From JBFMFE01 sp040752295 (GTDB lineage Bacteria; UBP15; UBA6099; JBFMBQ01): 6,864 nucleotides of DNA. Numbering within the stretch: position 1 is the first letter of the stretch; the number at the start of each line of letters is the position of its first letter. This document shows, one piece after another, positions 1 to 5,098 of this stretch. Both the position numbers and the translations under genes were made by a program. The notes beneath the pieces are model-generated. The model was given only the letters and a program-made list of their open reading frames with translations, did no database searches and was not told where the DNA came from. The stretch lies in assembly GCA_040752295.1 (NCBI GenBank), contig JBFMFE010000011.1, positions 1 through 6,864 of the forward strand, in the 5' to 3' direction.

Positions 1-18
1 CGGGCTGGAGTGCAAACA

Positions 19-84
19 CCGCCTTGTTTCCCGCGCTCCGCGCGGGAGTGAAGGCGGCGATGACTCGCCGCAGTCCAAGGCGGC
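19..84. repeat. GC-rich nested palindromes, likely dispersed non-coding repeat
   Basis: A 7-bp stem (19-25 with 51-57) encloses a second 7-bp stem (29-35 with 41-47), with a symmetric 3x3 internal loop and a 5-nt apical loop. The 54-60 arm can instead pair with 65-71 (4-nt loop), and 67-71 can pair with 80-84, so the outer helix and these helices exclude one another. The heptamer AAGGCGG occurs at 51-57 and again at 77-83. No T-run follows, so this is not a standard intrinsic terminator. No coding frame here is convincing. It could be a GC-rich dispersed repeat or the structured 3' end of an upstream transcript; the window edge prevents a decision. Confidence 0.45.
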
Positions 85-133
85 TGAATCCACAATACAT
101 CGTGACGAAGAATGTGCGAAAGTTCACTTTTTT

Positions 134-239
134 TGGACATCCAGAAAATCAAGGAAATGCCTCTTTTCACCACGGAAGCACGGAAACACGGAAAATTTAC
201 AGCGCGCCTGCGGCGCGTATAATACCTTTTTCTCCTCGC
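134..239 (+). repeat. Direct repeat copy 1 (NCACGGAA element)
   Basis: First of two direct copies. The right-hand 70 bases (170-239) match 297-366 at 67 of 70 positions; the left part (134-169) is alignable but more diverged and 2 nt shorter. It contains three tandem 8-bp units of the form NCACGGAA (170-191), then TTTACA, a 6-bp stem with a 3-nt loop (203-217), TATAAT and a T-rich end. The open frame running through it translates to low-complexity peptide typical of repeats and has no gene-like features, so I treat the block as non-coding. Confidence 0.85.
196..223 (+). promoter_or_regulatory. Promoter-like unit with hairpin spacer, repeat copy 1
   Basis: TTTACA (196-201, 5/6 to the sigma-70 -35 box) and TATAAT (218-223, 6/6) are separated by 16 nt. 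Almost the whole spacer (203-217) is a perfect inverted repeat, CGCGCC-TGC-GGCGCG. A palindrome between -35 and -10 is where a dimeric regulator could bind, but that is inference. No gene starts directly downstream, and the match may be incidental to an AT-rich repeat. Confidence 0.4.
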
Positions 240-258
240 CAACGAGAGCATTTTATGC

Positions 259-366
259 TGGACATCCGGAAAACCCCGGAAATGCACCCCTTTTTACCAC
301 GGAAGCACGGAAACACGGAAAATTTACAGTGCGCCTGCGGCGCATATAACACCTTTTTCTCCTCGC
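259..366 (+). repeat. Direct repeat copy 2 (NCACGGAA element)
   Basis: Second copy of the repeat at 134-239, starting 125 bases later. Over the conserved 70 bases only three positions differ, all transitions: 203/330 (C/T), 217/344 (G/A) and 223/350 (T/C). The first two are the two sides of one base pair, so the hairpin stays perfect in both copies. Three NCACGGAA units occupy 297-318. Confidence 0.85.
323..350 (+). promoter_or_regulatory. Promoter-like unit with hairpin spacer, repeat copy 2
   Basis: TTTACA (323-328), a 16-nt spacer and TATAAC (345-350, 5/6). The spacer contains the inverted repeat TGCGCC-TGC-GGCGCA (330-344). It is equivalent to the unit in copy 1, with one compensatory pair change and a weaker -10 box. 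No coding sequence lies close downstream. Confidence 0.35.
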
Positions 367-430
367 TTCTGTGTTTCAATGATCTCCGTTTCACAGCTCT
401 TTTCAACTGCTGTTCCATTTTATTATTTTT

Positions 431-494
431 CCGTGCTTCCGTGTTTCCGTGGTCAATCATTCTTGTATTCTTCCGTTCTTCCGTGTTTCCGTGG
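431..494 (-). repeat. Two inverted NCACGGAA clusters
   Basis: 431-452 and 473-494 carry the reverse complement of the NCACGGAA triplet array seen at 170-191 and 297-318. Read on the minus strand, 431-452 differs from the forward copies at 2 of 22 positions, because the middle and last units are exchanged; 473-494 has a further substitution. Together with the forward clusters they make an interrupted inverted repeat around 319-430. The rest of 367-585 is T-rich with no gene I can support. Confidence 0.75.
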
Positions 495-585
495 CTACAT
501 GTAGTAATCAGGAAAAACTGTCCAATGTTTTCCGCTCCCATTAATAAGAGTGATTTTTTGGTCAGCCGCGGGTTTTCCGCGCCGT

Positions 586-614
586 TTGACAGTCCACACC
601 CGATCTGGTACCCT
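586..614 (+). promoter_or_regulatory. Candidate promoter of the epimerase/dehydratase gene
   Basis: A perfect TTGACA (586-591) is followed after 17 nt by TACCCT (609-614), which matches the -10 consensus at only 3 of 6 positions, including the important TA...T. Transcription would start near 621, giving a leader of about 70 nt before the ATG at 692. The geometry and perfect -35 favour it; the poor -10 keeps confidence low. Confidence 0.4.
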
Positions 615-647
615 TAAGCTGGTTTGCCCGCGGATGTGACGTGACCG

Positions 648-670
648 GCACGGCGCCCCGCGCGCCGTGC
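648..670 (+). promoter_or_regulatory. 9-bp GC hairpin in the leader of the epimerase/dehydratase gene
   Basis: 648-656 pairs perfectly with 662-670 around a 5-nt loop, giving a very stable stem that ends 9 nt before the Shine-Dalgarno GGAGG (680-684). It lacks a T-run, so it is not an ordinary terminator. It could modulate translation or mRNA stability, or be a chance GC palindrome. A GTG at 641 just 5' of it would extend the protein but has no ribosome-binding site and would place the hairpin in coding sequence. Confidence 0.45.
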
Positions 671-691
671 GGCGTTTCTGGAGGCGAAACG

Positions 692-1717
692 ATGAAATAC
701 CTCGTTACGGGTTGCTGCGGATTCACGGGGTCGCACCTGTGCGACGTGCTGCGTGAAGAGGGGCTGGAATACCGCGCCACCGATCTCGAATCGGCGCCGC
801 GGGACTTTCTTCCGTCCGACGCCGAGTTCGTCGCGTCCGACCTCACCGACCCCTCGACGCTTCCCGCCGCGCTGGACGGCGTGGACGTGGTCCTGCACAC
901 AGCCGCGATATTCAACTTTTCCGCCCCGAAGCAGCTTCTCAAGAGCGTAAACGTTGACGGGATGGAAAACCTGTGCCGCGCGAGCCACGAGGCGGGAGTG
1001 CGGCGGCTTGTCACGTGGAGCACATGCGGTGTGTACGGCAGAGCGAAGGGGAAGCTGCCCATACTCGAAGACCACCCGAAAAACCCGGTGGAGGACTACA
1101 GCAGGTCGAAACACCAGCAGGACCAGGTCGCGCGGCGCTGGCACGAAGAGGAGGGACTGCCGGTGACGATCATCCGTCCGGGGGTGGTGTACGGACCGAG
1201 GGCGAGGTACGGATTCGCGCAGGTGATCGAGACAATCGCCGGGGCGCCCGTCGTGCCCGTGCCCGTCAACTTCCGCTATCACATGTCGCCTGTTCACGCG
1301 AGGGACGTGGGGAGGGCGGCGCTGTACCTGTCCGCGCGGGCGGAAGCCGACGGCGAGGAGTACCACGTTGTGGACTGTTCGGGCATCACGATGACGGGGC
1401 TGTTTTACTTTTTAGCCGCGCTGCTTGAGAAGCCGACAATCCCGGTGTACGTTCCGCCGCGTCTGGCTTCGTTCGGGGGGAGGGTAATGGCGGAGATCGC
1501 CGGGATTGTGTCGAAGGTCACGGGGAGACCGCCCATAATAGAGAAAGCGCCGGTGCGGTATTTTCCGCTGGACCTCGACGTGTCGAACGAAAAGCTGCTC
1601 GCCGCGGGCTACCGGTTCGAGTACCCCGACGTCCGCGTGGGGCTTATCGAGACCATCGGGTGGATGAGGGAACGCGGGGAGCTTGAAGTGAACCTTCTCG
1701 AAAAAATAACGGCATGA
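692..1717 (+). CDS. NAD(P)-dependent epimerase/dehydratase, extended SDR family
   Basis: This encodes a 341-residue soluble Rossmann-fold oxidoreductase. The N-terminus has the dinucleotide-binding TGxxGFxG motif (residues 6-13), an acidic residue ending strand 2 (D31, suggesting NAD preference) and D50-L51 lining the cofactor pocket. The active site is visible as S110/T111 in WSTCGVYG and YxxxK (Y136, K140); RPGVVYGPR follows at 162-170. The length is typical of extended SDRs (nucleotide-sugar epimerases, 3-beta-hydroxysteroid dehydrogenase-like and dihydroflavonol reductase-like enzymes). The C-terminal half sets substrate choice, and I cannot name the substrate. The ATG at 692 is chosen because GGAGG lies 7 nt upstream and the Rossmann strand begins at residue 2. 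It appears to be a single-gene unit, followed by GC palindromes and an assembly gap. Confidence 0.9.
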   Translation: MKYLVTGCCGFTGSHLCDVLREEGLEYRATDLESAPRDFLPSDAEFVASDLTDPSTLPAALDGVDVVLHTAAIFNFSAPKQLLKSVNVDGMENLCRASHEAGVRRLVTWSTCGVYGRAKGKLPILEDHPKNPVEDYSRSKHQQDQVARRWHEEEGLPVTIIRPGVVYGPRARYGFAQVIETIAGAPVVPVPVNFRYHMSPVHARDVGRAALYLSARAEADGEEYHVVDCSGITMTGLFYFLAALLEKPTIPVYVPPRLASFGGRVMAEIAGIVSKVTGRPPIIEKAPVRYFPLDLDVSNEKLLAAGYRFEYPDVRVGLIETIGWMRERGELEVNLLEKITA

Positions 1718-1719
1718 GA

Positions 1720-1753
1720 GCCGGCGCCGCGGCGCCGGCGGGGGGGCCCCCCC
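1720..1753 (+). terminator. GC palindromes, possible terminator interrupted by gap
   Basis: Immediately after the epimerase stop, 1720-1739 is a perfect 20-base palindrome and 1740-1753 is G7 followed by C7, also a perfect palindrome. After the Ns the sequence resumes with CGTTTTA, which could be the T-tract of an intrinsic terminator. The position suits a terminator between two independently transcribed genes. The G7C7 block touches the gap and may equally be a low-quality contig end. Confidence 0.35.
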
Positions 1754-1763
1754 NNNNNNNNNN
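1754..1763. other. Assembly gap (10 Ns)
   Basis: Ten ambiguous bases join two contigs. The true distance is unknown, because a 10-N run is often a placeholder. Sequence between the epimerase gene and the ftsH promoter may be missing, so their adjacency is less certain than the other junctions. Confidence 0.97.
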
Positions 1764-1767
1764 CGTT

Positions 1768-1794
1768 TTAACACGCGCTGAAAACGACTATAAT
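1768..1794 (+). promoter_or_regulatory. Sigma-70-type promoter of ftsH
   Basis: TTAACA (1768-1773, 5/6 to consensus) and a perfect TATAAT (1789-1794) are separated by 15 nt, slightly short of the ideal 17. Transcription would start around 1801, leaving a leader of about 38 nt before the ftsH ATG. The upstream edge is close to the assembly gap, so any UP element or activator site may be lost. Confidence 0.6.
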
Positions 1795-1801
1795 TATTGA
1801 A

Positions 1802-1836
1802 ACGGGAAAGTAACCCGTAACGGGGACGGGAAGGGA
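1802..1836 (+). promoter_or_regulatory. ftsH leader with alternative short stems and RBS
   Basis: ACGGG occurs at 1802-1806, 1820-1824 and 1826-1830, and its complement CCCGT occurs once at 1814-1818. CCCGT can pair with the first copy (7-nt loop) or with the third (7-nt loop). The third copy abuts the purine-rich ribosome-binding segment GGGAAGGGA (1828-1836). Pairing with the third copy would partly cover the ribosome-binding site, while pairing with the first would free it. The stems are only 5 bp, so a regulatory role is inference. Confidence 0.35.
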
Positions 1837-1838
1837 CG

Positions 1839-4298
1839 ATGGGCGCGCAGAACAGGCAACCGGCGAAGTTCTCCAGGTACACGTTCCTGCTGATCCTCTT
1901 TATCGCGTTTCTCATACTGGCCTCAGCGGTTCGCAACCCGTTTGCGCCGCCCGCCGAGAAGATCACGTACAGCGAGTTTCTCGATCTTCTCAAGGACGGC
2001 AGGGTGGAGGAGGCGGTGATCTTCAACCAGCAGGAGGAATTGAGGGGGGTTCTGAAGGGGGGGGAGAGGTTTCTGACCGCCGTGCCGAACGACGAGAGGC
2101 TGGTGGAGCGGCTGCACGAGAAAAAAGTCAGGTTCAAAGCCGAGAATCCCGGGATCAGGGAGAACATAACCTCGTTCGTGACGATAATGCTCGTTCCGGT
2201 GCTGGTGATATTCGGGATATGGTTTCTGTTTCTGCGTCAGGCGCAGATCGGGGGTGCGCAGGCGCTGTCGTTCGGCAGGAGCCGCGCGAAACTGGTCAGC
2301 GAGAACATGCCGAAGGTCACGTTCAAGGACGTGGCTGGGGTTGACGAGGCGAAGGAGGAGCTTGAGGAGATCGTCGAGTTTCTGAAGGACCCGAAGCGGT
2401 TCCAGACGCTCGGCGCGAAGATACCGAAGGGAGTTCTTCTGGTCGGACCGCCGGGGTCGGGGAAAACGCTTCTCGCGCGCGCGATTGCTGGGGAGGCGCG
2501 GGTCCCGTTCTTTCACATGAGCGGTTCGGACTTCGTGGAGATGTTCGTGGGGGTTGGGGCGTCGCGCGTGCGCGATCTTTTCGACACGGCGAAGAAGAAC
2601 GCGCCGTGCCTCGTGTTCGTGGACGAGATAGACGCGGTGGGGAGGCAGCGCGGGGCCGGGCTGGGGGGCGGTCACGACGAGCGCGAGCAGACGCTCAACC
2701 AGCTCCTCGTTGAGATGGACGGGTTCGACCCCAACGCGGGCGTTATCCTTCTCGCCGCCACGAACAGGCCGGACATACTGGACCCCGCCATGCTGCGTCC
2801 CGGGAGGTTCGACCGCAGGATCGTGGTGGACCGGCCGGACGTGAAGGGTCGGAGGGCAATACTTGAGGTTCACGCGAAGAACAAGCCGATCGGGAATTCC
2901 GTTGACCTGGACATAATCGCGCGGCGCACGCCCGGGTTCACCGGGGCGGACCTTGCGAACGTGCTCAACGAGGCAGCGCTGCTGGCGGCGCGCGACGCCG
3001 AGGACGCCATCGAGATGAAGCACGTCGAGGAAGCCATTGACCGCACCATCGCGGGACCCGAGCGCAAGAGCAAACTGATCTCGGACAGGGAGAAGAGGAT
3101 CACGGCGTACCACGAGGCGGGACACGCGCTCGCCGCGCGCCTCATCCCCGGCACGGACCCCGTTCACAAAATCTCGATACTGCCGCGTGGCGTCGCGCTC
3201 GGATACACCCTCCAGCTTCCCATCGAGGACCGGTACATGGCGTCGCGCACGGAACTTCTGAACGACATGGCGGTCCTGATGGGGGGACGGGTCGCCGAGG
3301 AAATGGTCTTCAACGACGTCACCACCGGCGCGCACAACGACCTCGAACGCGCCACCAGGATCGCGCGCAAGATGGTGATGGAATTCGGCATGAGCGAGTC
3401 CCTGGGACCGGTCACCTTCGGCAGGAAGCACGAGGCGGTGTTTCTCGGGAGGGACCTCGCCGAGGACCGCAACTACAGCGAGGAGATCGCCGCGAAGATA
3501 GACGGCGAAGTGCGAAAGATCATAGAGGAATGCCACCGAAAGACGCGGGAACTCCTCCACGAAAACAGGGAGCGGCTCGCGCTCGTGGCGGAGACCCTCA
3601 TCGAGAGAGAGATGCTGGAGGGGATCAGGCTCGAATCGCTGCTGGACGGCGAGAGGCTCGACGACAGGGAAATCGAGGAACGCGAGGCGCTGAAACTGAG
3701 CCGTGAGAAGGACGAGGCGAAACTCAAGCTGAAGGAAGGCGGAGTGGGGCGCGGCGACGGAAAAGAGGCGCCGGACGCCGAGACCCTCGCGCCCGACAGC
3801 CTGGTCACGAAGTTTTTCGCGCTCCTCGACGGCGCGTTCTTCCGCCACTACTTCCAGAAGATAAGAGAATCGAAAATCTCCAGCGATTTCGAAGAGTTTG
3901 AAAAGAACGTGAAAGAGAAGAACTACGCCGAAGCCGATTCCCGCATGAGGGAGATGCTGAAGCGGTCGCGCCGCGCCGACTTTCTTCCGGGGCTGCGCAT
4001 GCGCCTGGGGATCGTCTATTTCGACCGGGGGCTTATAGACCACGCGCTCGAAGAATTCATCTCCGCCCTCTGCGTCAAAGAGGGCGGGATGGACAAAGGC
4101 GTCGAGAAGATAATCATCTCCACCATCGGCTACCTGCGCATCGTGAAAGAGGAGATGAAAAGGACGACGCTTCCATTCTCAAGGCTCATGGAGGACGCCG
4201 CCACCCTCAGCAGGGTGGATTCCCTGTACCTCGAGTGGGAACGCGAGACGGGCAACGCCGCGAGCGCGCTTTTCCCCGACGCGCGCAGCAGGGGGTGA
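1839..4298 (+). CDS. ftsH: ATP-dependent zinc metalloprotease FtsH with C-terminal TPR-like extension
   Basis: This is a membrane-anchored AAA+ protease that unfolds and degrades membrane and short-lived cytosolic proteins as a hexamer. Of its 819 residues, TM1 spans about 14-30, a small extracytoplasmic domain about 33-108, and TM2 about 112-132. The AAA+ core shows Walker A GPPGSGKT (203-210), the pore loop F236-V237-G238, Walker B LVFVDEID (258-265) and the second region of homology with arginine fingers R320 and R323. The peptidase has HEAGH (H425, E426, H429) and the third zinc ligand D501. All key residues are intact. The usual family length is about 600-650, reached here near residue 605. 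A charged linker (about 606-650) and a helical domain follow; residues 717-745 fit the TPR consensus (L723, G724, Y727, A736, F740, A743). The ATG follows a purine-rich site. The stop overlaps a possible ATG of the next gene. Confidence 0.97.
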   Translation: MGAQNRQPAKFSRYTFLLILFIAFLILASAVRNPFAPPAEKITYSEFLDLLKDGRVEEAVIFNQQEELRGVLKGGERFLTAVPNDERLVERLHEKKVRFKAENPGIRENITSFVTIMLVPVLVIFGIWFLFLRQAQIGGAQALSFGRSRAKLVSENMPKVTFKDVAGVDEAKEELEEIVEFLKDPKRFQTLGAKIPKGVLLVGPPGSGKTLLARAIAGEARVPFFHMSGSDFVEMFVGVGASRVRDLFDTAKKNAPCLVFVDEIDAVGRQRGAGLGGGHDEREQTLNQLLVEMDGFDPNAGVILLAATNRPDILDPAMLRPGRFDRRIVVDRPDVKGRRAILEVHAKNKPIGNSVDLDIIARRTPGFTGADLANVLNEAALLAARDAEDAIEMKHVEEAIDRTIAGPERKSKLISDREKRITAYHEAGHALAARLIPGTDPVHKISILPRGVALGYTLQLPIEDRYMASRTELLNDMAVLMGGRVAEEMVFNDVTTGAHNDLERATRIARKMVMEFGMSESLGPVTFGRKHEAVFLGRDLAEDRNYSEEIAAKIDGEVRKIIEECHRKTRELLHENRERLALVAETLIEREMLEGIRLESLLDGERLDDREIEEREALKLSREKDEAKLKLKEGGVGRGDGKEAPDAETLAPDSLVTKFFALLDGAFFRHYFQKIRESKISSDFEEFEKNVKEKNYAEADSRMREMLKRSRRADFLPGLRMRLGIVYFDRGLIDHALEEFISALCVKEGGMDKGVEKIIISTIGYLRIVKEEMKRTTLPFSRLMEDAATLSRVDSLYLEWERETGNAASALFPDARSRG

Positions 4299-4303
4299 TG
4301 CAG

Positions 4304-4822
4304 ATGGCGGACGCTCTGATCGTGATAGACATGCTCAACGACTTCGTGAAGGAGGACGGCGCGCTGTACGTCGGCGACACGGTAAAAAAGATCATACCGA
4401 ACATACAGAAGAAGGTCGCGCGATGCCGGGAGGAAAACACCCCGATCGTCTTCGTGTGCGACTGGCACGAGGAGAACGATCCGGAGTTCGAGATGTTTCC
4501 GCCGCACTGCGTCAAGGGGACCGGCGGGGCGGAAGTCCACAAGGACCTGCGTCCCGCCGAGACCGACCGCGTCGTCAGAAAAAGGCGCTACAGCGGCTTC
4601 TTCGGGACCGAGCTTGACTCCATACTCAGGGACATTGGGGCGGCGAGGATCGAGCTGTGCGGCGTGTGCACGAACATCTGCGTCCTGTACACCGCCGCCG
4701 ACGCGAGGAACCGGGAGTACGGCGTCGAAGTGGACAGAAAATGCGTTGACTCATTCGACCGCGCGGCGCACGAGTTCGCCCTGAAGGAGATGGAACGCGT
4801 CCTCGGCGTCAAGCTCGTCTGA
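4304..4822 (+). CDS. Nicotinamidase/isochorismatase-family cysteine hydrolase
   Basis: A 172-residue cytosolic hydrolase with a complete isochorismatase-family triad: D9 in VIDMLNDF, K93 in VVRKRRYSGFFGT and nucleophile C126 in GVCTNICVLYTA. D53-W-H55 and H68 in FPPHCVKGTGGAE match the metal-binding residues of nicotinamidases, so nicotinamide deamidation for NAD salvage is the leading guess. One usual histidine between them is absent (acidic residues instead), so another amide substrate is possible. The length is near the family norm. The ftsH stop overlaps an ATG at 4298 (TGATG), but the G-run 4291-4295 is 8 nt from the ATG at 4304 and only 2 nt from 4298, so 4304 is preferred; the difference is two residues. 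Close spacing implies co-transcription and probable translational coupling with ftsH. Confidence 0.88.
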   Translation: MADALIVIDMLNDFVKEDGALYVGDTVKKIIPNIQKKVARCREENTPIVFVCDWHEENDPEFEMFPPHCVKGTGGAEVHKDLRPAETDRVVRKRRYSGFFGTELDSILRDIGAARIELCGVCTNICVLYTAADARNREYGVEVDRKCVDSFDRAAHEFALKEMERVLGVKLV

Positions 4823-4857
4823 CGCCCGAGCGCCGAGACCGGTGACGGCACCTGGGA

Positions 4858-4890
4858 AGACCTGCTTTTGAGGGTCTCTCTTTCTTTCCC
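4858..4890 (+). terminator. Weak terminator candidate after the hydrolase gene
   Basis: AGACC (4858-4862) can pair with GGTCT (4873-4877), extended by one T-G wobble, and is followed by a pyrimidine-rich run (4876-4890) with T triplets rather than a clean T-tract. The site is about 36 nt past the stop. The stem is short, so this is only a candidate. The rest of 4823-5041 is lower in GC than the genes and shows no RNA gene or ORF I can support. Confidence 0.3.
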
Positions 4891-5041
4891 TCCCAAGCTA
4901 TTGTACATAATGCGATAAACTCGTTCTTTCCCCGCTTTTACCCACGGTATTTCCGTAAGAACCGAACAATATTGTATCCAGCCTCTTATCCGTAGCGCCG
5001 TCTGCAAAAAGGAAATTCCAGACAGAGGTTTCGATTACGCG

Positions 5042-5070
5042 TTGACAGGTCCGGCGGGGGTTACTACATT
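5042..5070 (+). promoter_or_regulatory. Promoter of the glycosyltransferase operon
   Basis: A perfect TTGACA (5042-5047) and TACATT (5065-5070, 4/6) are separated by an ideal 17 nt. Transcription would begin near 5077, about 22 nt before the GTG start at 5099. The TTG at 5042 that opens the longest possible reading frame of the downstream gene is itself the -35 box, which argues against translation beginning there. Confidence 0.6.
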
Positions 5071-5098
5071 AAGATTGAGTTCCTGCGCGGGGCGGAGC

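Noticed and set aside
170..494. Possible CRISPR array
   Set aside because: The repeated units are 8 bp, grouped in threes without unique spacers, in both orientations, and no cas genes are present.
24..617. 197-residue open frame on the + strand across the repeat block, and its 114-residue counterpart on the - strand (197-541)
   Set aside because: Both are made mostly of translated NCACGGAA repeats, have no domain-like sequence and no ribosome-binding site, and the copies are read in different frames.
1412..2167. 251-residue minus-strand frame spanning the gap
   Set aside because: It passes through the Ns and lies opposite two clear genes, so it is not a real gene.
1923..4043. 706-residue open frame antisense to ftsH, and similar long antisense frames at 614-1366 and 5108-6250
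   Set aside because: High-GC genes commonly leave the opposite strand open. These translations are rich in Arg, His and Pro and have no recognisable domains, while the sense genes are complete and motif-rich.
4235..4303. N-terminal extension of the cysteine hydrolase to the ATG at 4235
   Set aside because: It would overlap the ftsH 3' end by about 60 bases and add an Arg-rich segment absent from the family; the fold begins at ADALIVIDM.
4906..4911. CATAAT as a -10 box for a transcript in the 4823-5098 intergenic region
   Set aside because: No acceptable -35 box lies 15-19 nt upstream, and no gene or structured RNA follows before the much better promoter at 5042.
4982..5028. Paired segments 4982-4986/5024-5028 and 5000-5004/5019-5023 as a small structured RNA
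   Set aside because: The stems are 5 bp each, separated by a 13-nt one-sided bulge and a 14-nt loop. This is within chance expectation, and the site is upstream of the promoter.
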